NCBI GenBank assembly: GCA_964647355.1 | Contig: CAZYGK010000157.1 | Span: forward strand, 1-6,971 | Direction of reading: 5' to 3' | DNA length: 6,971 nt | Source: SZUA-430 sp964647355 | GTDB lineage: Bacteria; Pseudomonadota; Alphaproteobacteria; Micropepsales; Micropepsaceae | In this document: piece after piece, positions 1 through 4,961 of the stretch | Layout of the letters: every line of letters starts with the position of its first letter | Position numbering within the stretch: the first letter of the stretch is position 1 | Translations under genes and position numbers: made by a program | The notes under the pieces: generated by a model | The model's input: only the letters and a program-made list of their open reading frames with translations | Databases searched by the model: none | What the model was told of the DNA's origin: nothing

Positions 1-289
1 TTAACTGAACGCATAGGTTAATCTCCCGTTACTAGAGCGCGGACGGTGAAGTGCACGGGATGGGCCAAGTGGTTTTGTGTCACCAAGATACAGGTGGCCC
101 GTATGCGCGGACCGTTCAGGAAGCGTCAACCTTGATCGCACGCGGCGGGCGACCGCGTTAAGCCTAGCGCCGGATTCGGGCGTTTCACGCCGGCACAGAC
201 CGACCACACCGGTAAAAAATGTGTTAAGTCTTGGAGGTGGGCGCGCGTCCGGTTGGGGCTTGGCGGGCGCCGATTGGGGGATCAGTCAG
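1..289. other. 5' intergenic stretch with no convincing gene
   Basis: No reading frame here looks like a real protein. The minus-strand frame over 1-207 is Arg/Ser/Pro-rich with no domain, and the plus-strand frame that opens at 77 is only an upstream extension of the exported-protein gene, whose signal peptide begins at 290. An AT-richer patch (GTAAAAAATGTGTTAAG, about 212-228) precedes a GGAGG at 233-237 that leads into no long frame I believe. A 5-bp inverted repeat TTAAC/GTTAA sits at 1-5 and 17-21. The stretch probably carries the promoter and leader of the 290-859 gene, but I cannot place a -35/-10 pair with confidence. Confidence 0.5.
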
Positions 290-859
290 ATGCGCGTCGT
301 GCTGCTTGCGTTCACATTGTCGATGTCGGTGCTTTGGCTGCCGGGCGAGGCCGCCGCGTGCGGTGCGGCGGATTCCGACGATCCCATGTCGTGGAGCGAG
401 GACTTCGGCGTCGCACGGTGTCGCTCGAGCGCGCCGCGGTATCATCGCGACGACTTCGCCGGCGAACATGCGCGTGGCTATGCCGACAGTTCGGACCCGA
501 TGGTCTGGTCCGACGCGCAGTGGCGCAGCACGCTGTTTCCCGGATATGCGCGCACCTACGACGACCGCTACGATCGCCGGTACCGGCGCGAAGCGGCGCC
601 CGCCGCGCGCCACGCCGCACGGATCGAGAAGCGCGTCGAAGTCATGATCGTGAACGACGCCGAGTCACAGCCTGCGGCCGAGCGTCCGCGCGGGCCGAAG
701 CTGCTCTTCGCCCGAACGCCCTCGGATATGAAGACGACGACCGGCGTGCTTCGTTTCGGCGGTCACGATTGCCGCGGCATTCTTGTCCTGACGTGGGGTG
801 CGCTCGGCAGCAAATCGCGCTGCCATAGCAGCGACGGCCGCGTTCGAACGCCGGACTAA
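290..859 (+). CDS. Small exported protein with duplicated DSxDPMxWS motif, unknown function
   Basis: I do not recognise the family. The 189-residue product starts with a typical export signal: MR, a hydrophobic core at about residues 3-18 and an ALA-rich end (GEAAA) just before Cys24. Cleavage before Cys24 by signal peptidase I is likely. A lipoprotein reading is weaker because the residue three before the cysteine is Ala, not Leu. The mature protein contains a near-duplicate motif, DSDDPMSWSE (28-37) and DSSDPMVWSD (67-76), then a Tyr/Arg/Asp-rich stretch (about 82-101). A C-terminal part (137-180) reads like a small folded domain with Cys161 and Cys178. There are four cysteines in all (24, 44, 161, 178), suiting an oxidising compartment. 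The ATG at 290 is chosen because it begins the signal peptide and has a G-rich ribosome-binding site (GGGGGA, 276-281) nine bases upstream. TTG at 260 is an in-frame alternative. Function is unknown. Confidence 0.7.
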   Translation: MRVVLLAFTLSMSVLWLPGEAAACGAADSDDPMSWSEDFGVARCRSSAPRYHRDDFAGEHARGYADSSDPMVWSDAQWRSTLFPGYARTYDDRYDRRYRREAAPAARHAARIEKRVEVMIVNDAESQPAAERPRGPKLLFARTPSDMKTTTGVLRFGGHDCRGILVLTWGALGSKSRCHSSDGRVRTPD

Positions 860-873
860 ATCGCACCGGCTGC

Positions 874-887
874 TTGATCGAGATCAA
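874..887 (+). promoter_or_regulatory. FNR/FixK/Anr-type operator, perfect consensus
   Basis: TTGATCGAGATCAA matches the FNR/FixK consensus TTGAT-N4-ATCAA at every defined position, and the flanking C and G extend the dyad to 7-bp arms around a 2-bp centre. It lies in the 88-bp gap after the exported-protein stop, centred about 67 bp before the CBS gene start. That is a sensible position for an activator of that gene. If the site acted as a class II activator site near -41.5, transcription would start near 922; I do not see a strong -10 hexamer there. The match is seen directly; regulation by an FNR/FixK protein is inferred. Confidence 0.7.
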
Positions 888-947
888 GGAAGGACGCATC
901 GCGCGGTGCGAGACTGAAGCCCATTCATACGAAGGATGGAGGCAGTC

Positions 948-1367
948 ATGCGAAAACTGTCCGATATCGTGCTCAATCAGCAGCCGCTTGTTTTGCGTAC
1001 GAATATTTGTGTGCGCGATGCCTGCACGCGGATGCACGAAAAGCGCGCCGGATCGGTTCTCGTTACCGACGAGTATGGCCGCCTTGTGGGCATCTTCACC
1101 GGGCGGGATGCGGTCGGGCGCGTCGTCGCTGCCGGGCGAAACGGCGAGACGACGACACTTGCCGATGTGATGACGCCCAACCCCGAGACGCTAACACCGG
1201 AGAAGACGGCGATCGAAGCTCTGCGGCTGATGTGGGACGGGGGCTTCCGGCATGTGCCCATCGTCGACCGAGGCAAGGTGCTGGGCGTTGTCTCGCGCGG
1301 CGATTTCCAGGCCTCCGAGCGCGACCGGTTGGAGGAAGAGCGCGCGTTCTGGGAGCACATGCGCTGA
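948..1367 (+). CDS. CBS-pair (Bateman) domain protein
   Basis: The 139-residue protein consists almost entirely of two tandem CBS domains and no catalytic domain. CBS1 spans about residues 8-64, with AGSVLVTDEYGRLVGIFTGR including the typical GIFTxRD end. CBS2 spans about 75-122, with MTPNPETLTP, then RHVPIVDRGKVLGVVSRGDF. A short charged helix (ERDRLEEERAFWEHM) closes it. CBS pairs bind adenosyl ligands such as AMP, ATP or SAM and act as energy or redox sensors; the ligand and partner here cannot be told. It is probably cytosolic, as no signal or membrane segment is visible. The ATG at 948 is preferred over the in-frame ATG at 936 because GGAGG (938-942) lies five bases ahead of it. A perfect FNR/FixK box upstream suggests induction at low oxygen. 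Family assignment is secure; physiological role is inference. Confidence 0.9.
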   Translation: MRKLSDIVLNQQPLVLRTNICVRDACTRMHEKRAGSVLVTDEYGRLVGIFTGRDAVGRVVAAGRNGETTTLADVMTPNPETLTPEKTAIEALRLMWDGGFRHVPIVDRGKVLGVVSRGDFQASERDRLEEERAFWEHMR

Positions 1368-1392
1368 CCGGTGCCGCTACGCTTTGGCGCGA

Positions 1393-1464
1393 CAGCCTTC
1401 GCTGCTTGCGGGAGAGGCTTGAGTTAGGCTTGCCGAGCCGTAGCTGCGCAAGCAGCGAAGGCTG
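1393..1464. repeat. 18-bp perfect inverted repeat between CBS gene and tRNA-Leu
   Basis: The left arm CAGCCTTCGCTGCTTGCG (1393-1410) is the exact reverse complement of the right arm at 1447-1464. The 36-base interior holds a smaller hairpin (GGCT 1427-1430, AGCC 1436-1439) and a direct repeat AGGCTTG (1415-1421, 1426-1432). The right arm runs two bases into the encoded CCA end of the tRNA. There is no T-tract on either side, so it is not a classical intrinsic terminator. It could be a transcription barrier or processing structure between convergent units, or a member of a dispersed palindrome family. The interior GCTTGCGGGAGAGG (1404-1417) resembles half of intergenic palindromes I recall from alphaproteobacteria; that resemblance is from memory. 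Confidence 0.75.
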
Positions 1465-1549
1465 GTGCCCCTGGCCGGAATCGAACCAGCACGTTGTCAC
1501 CAACAACAGATTTTGAGTCTGCCGCGTCTACCAGTTCCGCCACAGGGGC
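1463..1549 (-). tRNA. tRNA-Leu (anticodon CAA), CCA encoded
   Basis: Read on the minus strand, the 87-nt molecule begins GCCCCTG (1549-1543), pairs perfectly with CAGGGGC near its 3' end (1473-1467), and ends in discriminator A plus an encoded CCA (1463-1465). The D-arm contains TGGCGGAACTGGTAGACGC, typical of leucine tRNAs. The anticodon loop is CTCAAAA within the stem GCAGA/TCTGT, giving anticodon CAA, which reads UUG. A long variable arm (TTGGTGACAA) confirms a class II tRNA, and the T-arm carries GGTTCGATTCC. The gene is convergent with the CBS gene and divergent from dsbB. A consensus-like promoter lies 63-90 bases upstream. Confidence 0.97.
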
Positions 1550-1611
1550 ACGCTTGCGATCCAGGTTCATGTTGCGGTCCGGTAGTCCCGCCCTGGTCGC
1601 CAAGGGGGCGC

Positions 1612-1639
1612 ATATTAGGGTTGGCGCGCGTTCCGTCAA
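1612..1639 (-). promoter_or_regulatory. Sigma70-type promoter for tRNA-Leu
   Basis: On the minus strand TTGACG (1639-1634) and TAATAT (1617-1612) are separated by 16 bases, close to the housekeeping consensus. The nearest similar pair in the correct orientation is this one. Transcription would start near 1605 and give a leader of about 55 bases before the mature tRNA 5' end, to be removed by RNase P. The two hexamers are seen directly; activity is inferred. Confidence 0.6.
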
Positions 1640-1723
1640 CCGCGGTTTCGCCACGGAATCTTGTACGGTATGCCGCACGGGTATCAGGTGCCTTTGCGTC
1701 CAGGGCGCGCTAGATTCAGCCTC

Positions 1724-2257
1724 ATGAACGCAGCCACCCTTTCCACGCGCCTTGCTCAGGGCGCGGCGCATCCCGTGGGGCCCGGCCTTGCGCTTGCGGC
1801 GCTCGGGTTTGCTTTGCTCGCCGGGGCCTATGCGTTCGAGTATTTGGGCGGGCTCAAGCCCTGCCCGCTTTGCCTTGAGCAGCGCGTGCCGTGGTTCGTG
1901 CTCATCGTGCTTGGCGGGGCGATTTTCGGCGCGGGGCGCGCCGGGGCTCCACGCACCGCGATGATCGCGCTTTATGCGGCAGCGTTTGCCGTCACGGTGT
2001 GGAGCGCTTATCTCGGCGGCTATCACGCGGGCGTCGAATACAAATGGTGGCTGGGACCCGCGACGTGCACCGGCAGCGGGCTTCCCACAAGCGGTCCCCT
2101 GTTGGACGATCTTTCGGCCTCGGAGGTCGTTTTATGCGACGAGATCCCGTGGGCGATGTTCGGAATCTCGCTTGCCGGATTCAACTTCCTGTTTTCGCTT
2201 CTGGCCATCGGCCTTGCGTCGTTGGGGTTGCGAACCGCATTGAAAGAGGGCCGGTGA
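1724..2257 (+). CDS. dsbB: Disulfide bond formation protein B (DsbB family)
   Basis: This is an inner-membrane thiol oxidase that re-oxidises DsbA and passes the electrons to quinone. The 177-residue product has four hydrophobic segments, at about 20-41, 56-71, 76-96 and 142-166. The first periplasmic loop carries the CPLC pair (Cys47, Cys50), followed by the usual EQR-P-W context. The second loop, between segments three and four, carries Cys115 and Cys138, with YHAGVEYKWWLGP before and LCDEIPWAMFGISLAGFN after, as in DsbB relatives. All four redox cysteines are therefore present. The ATG at 1724 gives the normal compact N-terminus but has no clear Shine-Dalgarno sequence. ATG 1670 and TTG 1661 are in frame upstream, but the extra residues look non-hydrophobic and unlike the family. 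The next gene starts one base after the stop, so the two are surely cotranscribed. Family is clear; the exact subgroup (DsbB versus DsbI-like) is not proven. Confidence 0.9.
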   Translation: MNAATLSTRLAQGAAHPVGPGLALAALGFALLAGAYAFEYLGGLKPCPLCLEQRVPWFVLIVLGGAIFGAGRAGAPRTAMIALYAAAFAVTVWSAYLGGYHAGVEYKWWLGPATCTGSGLPTSGPLLDDLSASEVVLCDEIPWAMFGISLAGFNFLFSLLAIGLASLGLRTALKEGR

Positions 2258-2258
2258 G

Positions 2259-2825
2259 ATGAGCATTTCGGTGAAGGCCGCGCCTCGGCTGCCCGGTTTC
2301 GAGGCGACCGAGAAAGATGTCGAGCGGATGATCCGCGTCGATCACGCGGGCGAGTACGGTGCCGTGCAGATCTATCGCGGGCAGCTTGCCGTGCTCGGCC
2401 ACACGCCGACCGGCGATACGATCAAGCATATGCAGGCACAGGAAGAAGAGCATTTGGCGCGGTTCGATCAACTGATCGCCGAGCACGGGGTGCGGCCTAC
2501 GGCGCTGGCGCCGGTGTGGAGCGTTGCGGGCTATGCGCTGGGCGCGGTGACGGCGCTGATGGGCGAGAAGGCTGCGATGGCGTGTACGGCCGCGGTCGAA
2601 ACAGTGATCGACGAGCACTACGCGCGGCAAGCGGCGTCGCTGGATAGAGACGGCGCGGCGAATGCCGCGTTGAAAGAGACGATCGAGAAGTTTCGCGCCG
2701 ACGAGATCACCCATCGCGATACGGCGCTTGCCCACGGCGCCGAGCAAGCGCCCGGATACGGCTTTCTGTCGGAGGCGATCAAGGCCGGATGCCGGCTTGC
2801 GATCAAGCTGTCGGAGCGGATTTAG
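2259..2825 (+). CDS. coq7: COQ7-family demethoxyubiquinone hydroxylase
   Basis: This enzyme adds the C6 hydroxyl to demethoxyubiquinol, the penultimate step of ubiquinone synthesis, using O2 and a diiron centre at the membrane surface. At 188 residues it has the compact bacterial length. The carboxylate-bridged diiron ligands are all visible: Glu32 in DHAGEYGA, Glu62 and His65 in EEEHLARF, Glu114 just before VIDEHY, and Glu149 and His152 in DEITHRD. The spacing E-30-E-3-H-49-E equals that of human COQ7, with one residue fewer in the next interval. The start ATG 2259 has AGAGGG (2245-2250) eight bases ahead, and only one base separates it from the dsbB stop. The stop codon TAG shares its G with the GTG start of the next gene. 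The neighbouring DsbB uses ubiquinone as its electron acceptor, so the pairing makes metabolic sense. This family replaces the flavin hydroxylase UbiF found in E. coli. Confidence 0.95.
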   Translation: MSISVKAAPRLPGFEATEKDVERMIRVDHAGEYGAVQIYRGQLAVLGHTPTGDTIKHMQAQEEEHLARFDQLIAEHGVRPTALAPVWSVAGYALGAVTALMGEKAAMACTAAVETVIDEHYARQAASLDRDGAANAALKETIEKFRADEITHRDTALAHGAEQAPGYGFLSEAIKAGCRLAIKLSERI

Positions 2826-3478
2826 TGGCCGCACTCGACGACGCGGCGTTCGAGCGGCGGCAGCGCGCGTCCAACCCGAAGCGCGCGAGCGAGGCCGATC
2901 GCGAACAGGTTATCGATTGCTTGAGCGCTGCCTTCGCAGACGACCCGGTGATGAGCTGGATCGGGCGGCGCGACGCGAAGCGCGACATCGGGCGGCGGGC
3001 GATGTTTACCTATCTCGTCGGCACGCTGGGCATCCCGGGGAATGAGCTTTGGACGGCGGGAGACTACTCCGCCGCCGCGCTTTGGGTCCCGCCGGAGCGG
3101 GCGGACTTGAAACTGCCGTGGTGGCAGGAGCTTGCATTGTTTCCGACGATCGTGCGGTTCACGAGTCTGAGCGGGCTTTCGCGCGTCGATGCGTTTCGCA
3201 AGGCGGCGGATGCGCATCATCCGAAGGACCAGCCACACTTCTATCTCATGACGATCGGCGTCGATCCGAAGTTTCAGGGGCAAGGTCTCGGTTCGGCTTT
3301 GCTGGAGGCGACGCTCGCCAAGATCGACGCGCGCGGATTGCCCAGCTATCTCGAGTCCTCGAGCCCGAAAAACGTGCCGCTTTACCAGCGGCACGGCTTT
3401 GCGGTGACGAAGGAGTTTCGCCCTGCGCCCGACGGGCCGCCGCTTTGGGGGATGTGGCGCGCGGCGAAGGCGCGCTGA
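2825..3478 (+). CDS. GNAT family N-acetyltransferase
   Basis: The 217-residue protein is a Gcn5-related N-acetyltransferase of unknown substrate. The acetyl-CoA-binding motif A is clear near 143-166: the beta strand YLMTIGVDPKF followed by QGQGLGSALL (151-160), matching Q/R-x-x-G-x-G/A. Motif B follows: YLESSSPKNVPLYQRHGFAV (175-194), with the usual N-x-x-x-Y-x-x-x-G-F pattern. The N-terminal half has an A/F-x-D-DPVMSWI start (about 36-46) and ALWVPP (85-90), seen in GNATs resembling puromycin or other small-molecule acetyltransferases. The start is taken as GTG 2825, overlapping the coq7 stop (TAGTG) with GGAG (2813-2816) eight bases ahead. An in-frame ATG at 2789 would lie inside coq7 and adds residues of no family character. 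The overlap implies translational coupling to coq7, yet the sequence gives no hint of a quinone-related substrate. Its 3' end is three bases from the convergent HNH gene. Confidence 0.88.
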   Translation: MAALDDAAFERRQRASNPKRASEADREQVIDCLSAAFADDPVMSWIGRRDAKRDIGRRAMFTYLVGTLGIPGNELWTAGDYSAAALWVPPERADLKLPWWQELALFPTIVRFTSLSGLSRVDAFRKAADAHHPKDQPHFYLMTIGVDPKFQGQGLGSALLEATLAKIDARGLPSYLESSSPKNVPLYQRHGFAVTKEFRPAPDGPPLWGMWRAAKAR

Positions 3479-3481
3479 ACC

Positions 3482-4054
3482 TCAAGGCTCCAGTTCGCTG
3501 TCCCAGTAGAGATAGTCCTGCCAGGACTCGTGCAGGTAGTTGGGCGGGAACAGGCGGCCGTTTGCGTGCAACTGGTTCACACTTGGGCGGTGAGGCCTCT
3601 GGTGCGGGTGCATGCCGGCTTGTTGGGGCAGCTTGCCGCCCTTGAACAGGTTGCACGGCGCGCACGCGGTCACGACGTTCTCCCACGTGGTTCGGCCGCC
3701 GCGCGAGCGGGGGATCACATGGTCGAACGTCAGATCGTTCGCTGTGTGGTTGATGCCGCAATACTGGCAGGCAAAACGGTCGCGCAAGAACACGTTGAAA
3801 CGCGTGAACGCCGGGTAGCGCGCGGGCTTCACATAGGTCTTGAGCGAGACGACCGACGGCAGACGCATGTTCAGCGTCGGCGAATGGACGATGCGGTCGT
3901 ACTCTTCGACGATGTGCACGCGCTCGAGGAACACGGCCTTGATCGTGTCCTGCCAAGACCACAGCGACAGCGGGAAATAGGAAAGCGGCCGATAGTCCGC
4001 GTTCAACACCAACGCGGGAAATGCCTCCGGCGCGCGCTCTGAAGCGGCTAACAC
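3482..4054 (-). CDS. HNH endonuclease family protein
   Basis: The 190-residue protein has a treble-clef HNH nuclease domain at about 86-140. The structural zinc cysteines are CQYC (96, 99) and CAPC (131, 134). The catalytic core reads FDHVIPRSRGG (Asp111-His112), with Asn126 in the WENVV helix and Asn135 after the second Cys pair. The N-terminal 75 residues (LNADYRPLSYFPLSLWSW, then an EEYD box) form a conserved non-nuclease part that I recognise from many short HNH proteins in alphaproteobacteria. The C-terminus is Trp/Tyr/Glu-rich. No signal peptide or membrane segment is present. The start is GTG 4054, with AGGAG (4068-4064 on the minus strand) nine bases ahead; no other in-frame start lies between them. 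The hydrolase gene upstream on the same strand is 143 bp away. There is no methyltransferase, intron or phage gene nearby, so a restriction, homing or packaging role has no local support. Biological role is unknown. Confidence 0.9.
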   Translation of the reverse strand: MLAASERAPEAFPALVLNADYRPLSYFPLSLWSWQDTIKAVFLERVHIVEEYDRIVHSPTLNMRLPSVVSLKTYVKPARYPAFTRFNVFLRDRFACQYCGINHTANDLTFDHVIPRSRGGRTTWENVVTACAPCNLFKGGKLPQQAGMHPHQRPHRPSVNQLHANGRLFPPNYLHESWQDYLYWDSELEP

Positions 4055-4197
4055 GATACTGAGCTCCTACCTGCGCGGTGCCTGAAGACTTGGTCCTTTC
4101 CGCTTCGATTCGATGCACGCCAGTGTGCAACGCTGATGTGACAGCCTAATGTATGCGCGCGCGGCGGTGCAACAAGGGGCGCGAAATCGGCGGAAAA
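4055..4197 (-). promoter_or_regulatory. Leader and candidate promoter of the HNH gene
   Basis: This 143-bp gap between the hydrolase stop and the HNH start contains a possible promoter on the minus strand: TTGTTG (4175-4170) and TACATT (4153-4148), 16 bases apart, giving a leader of roughly 87 bases. The match is modest. Between it and the gene lies a short dyad, TGCAC (4114-4118) and GTGCA (4125-4129), with a six-base spacer; it could be an operator or chance. The HNH gene may instead be cotranscribed with the hydrolase, since I see no terminator hairpin with a T-tract here. Confidence 0.35.
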
Positions 4198-4911
4198 TCA
4201 GCTTGTCGTGGCGATTTCCGGCCAGGCGCACGGCGCATTTTCCGCCTTCGCCGCGAGTCTGCCTGCGAACGCATCCACCAAGAATTGCCCAGCAAGTTCG
4301 AGTGAGTCGGGGCCGATCCCGTGGCCGACGCCGCGTGAGACATGCCAGCGCGCGGCAACACCGGCGGCACCGAGGCCGTTCGCGGCAAGGAACATGGCTT
4401 GGACCGGGATCATGTCGTCGGCGTCGCCGTGCGTGAGCAGCACCGGCGGACGCGCGACAATTTCGTTTGTAAGTTTTTCGGCGCCGGGGAGTGCACCCGA
4501 GAAACCGACGATGGCGGCGGGCGGCGTCCTGCGGCGCAAGCCAACGTGCAGCGACATCATCGTGCCTTGGCTGAAACCCACGAGCGCGAGGCGCGAGGCA
4601 TCGAGACCAAGGCGGGCGAGTTCGCTGTCGATGAAGGCGTTCAGAATTGGAGCGGCGCGCTCGACGCCGCGGGCCATCTCGTCGGGCTGCATGCGCGTGA
4701 TCGGGAACCACTGGTAGCCCATCGGCGACATTGCGCAGCGTTCGGGTGCGTGCGGGGACGCGAACGCCGCAGTCGGAAGCAACCGCTGCCAGTGACGGCC
4801 GAGGTCGATGAGATCGTTCCCGTCGGCGCCGTAGCCGTGGCAGAAGATCACGAGGCGGTCGGCCTTGCCGTTCGCCGCGGGGATTCGTGGGCCGTTCAGT
4901 TGCGCGAGCAT
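4198..4911 (-). CDS. Phospholipase/carboxylesterase-family alpha/beta hydrolase
   Basis: The 237-residue product is a compact serine hydrolase of the phospholipase/carboxylesterase (Abhydrolase_2, acyl-protein-thioesterase-like) family. It is cytosolic, with no signal peptide. The oxyanion region is FCHGYGADGND (HGYG at 25-28). The nucleophile elbow is GFSQG (112-116) with Ser114. The acid is Asp165 in HGDADDMIP, and the base is His197 in GVGHGI. The full Ser-Asp-His triad is therefore present. Relatives act on carboxylic esters, lysophospholipids or acylated proteins; the substrate here cannot be read from sequence. ATG 4911 is chosen because the family normally begins close to the L-x-G-P-R segment; GTG 4920, three codons earlier, is an equally possible start. 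Neither has a strong ribosome-binding site (only AGAG at 4922-4919). The gene diverges from gluQ across about 50 bp and lies upstream of the HNH gene on the same strand. Confidence 0.9.
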   Translation of the reverse strand: MLAQLNGPRIPAANGKADRLVIFCHGYGADGNDLIDLGRHWQRLLPTAAFASPHAPERCAMSPMGYQWFPITRMQPDEMARGVERAAPILNAFIDSELARLGLDASRLALVGFSQGTMMSLHVGLRRRTPPAAIVGFSGALPGAEKLTNEIVARPPVLLTHGDADDMIPVQAMFLAANGLGAAGVAARWHVSRGVGHGIGPDSLELAGQFLVDAFAGRLAAKAENAPCAWPEIATTS

Positions 4912-4961
4912 GGTTCGCACTCTATGCGCGGTCGAGGCGGTTGAGCTAGAGGTTGAGCGCC

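Noticed and set aside
1..207. Minus-strand 68-residue frame at the left edge
   Set aside because: Composition is Arg/Ser/Pro-rich with no domain, and there is no ribosome-binding site; it looks like a chance frame in GC-rich DNA.
1393..1464. Inverted repeat as a classical intrinsic terminator
   Set aside because: Neither side of the stem has a T-tract, and the 36-base interior is far larger than a normal terminator loop.
1463..1549. tRNA-Leu as an integration site of a mobile element
   Set aside because: No integrase gene and no duplicated tRNA 3' segment is present in the window, and the flanking genes look like core genome.
1424..2026. Minus-strand 200-residue frame across the tRNA and dsbB
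   Set aside because: It reads through a well-formed tRNA-Leu and antisense to dsbB, so it is not credible as protein.
3482..4054. HNH gene as part of a restriction-modification or defence system
   Set aside because: No methyltransferase, helicase, toxin or immunity-like partner is adjacent; neighbours are a GNAT and an esterase-family hydrolase.
3246..4130. Minus-strand 294-residue frame across the GNAT and HNH genes
   Set aside because: It is out of frame with both well-supported genes, Arg/Ala/Pro-rich, and has no recognisable motif.
4342..4944. Plus-strand 200-residue frame antisense to the hydrolase
   Set aside because: The opposite strand carries a complete Ser-Asp-His hydrolase; this frame is its GC-rich shadow.
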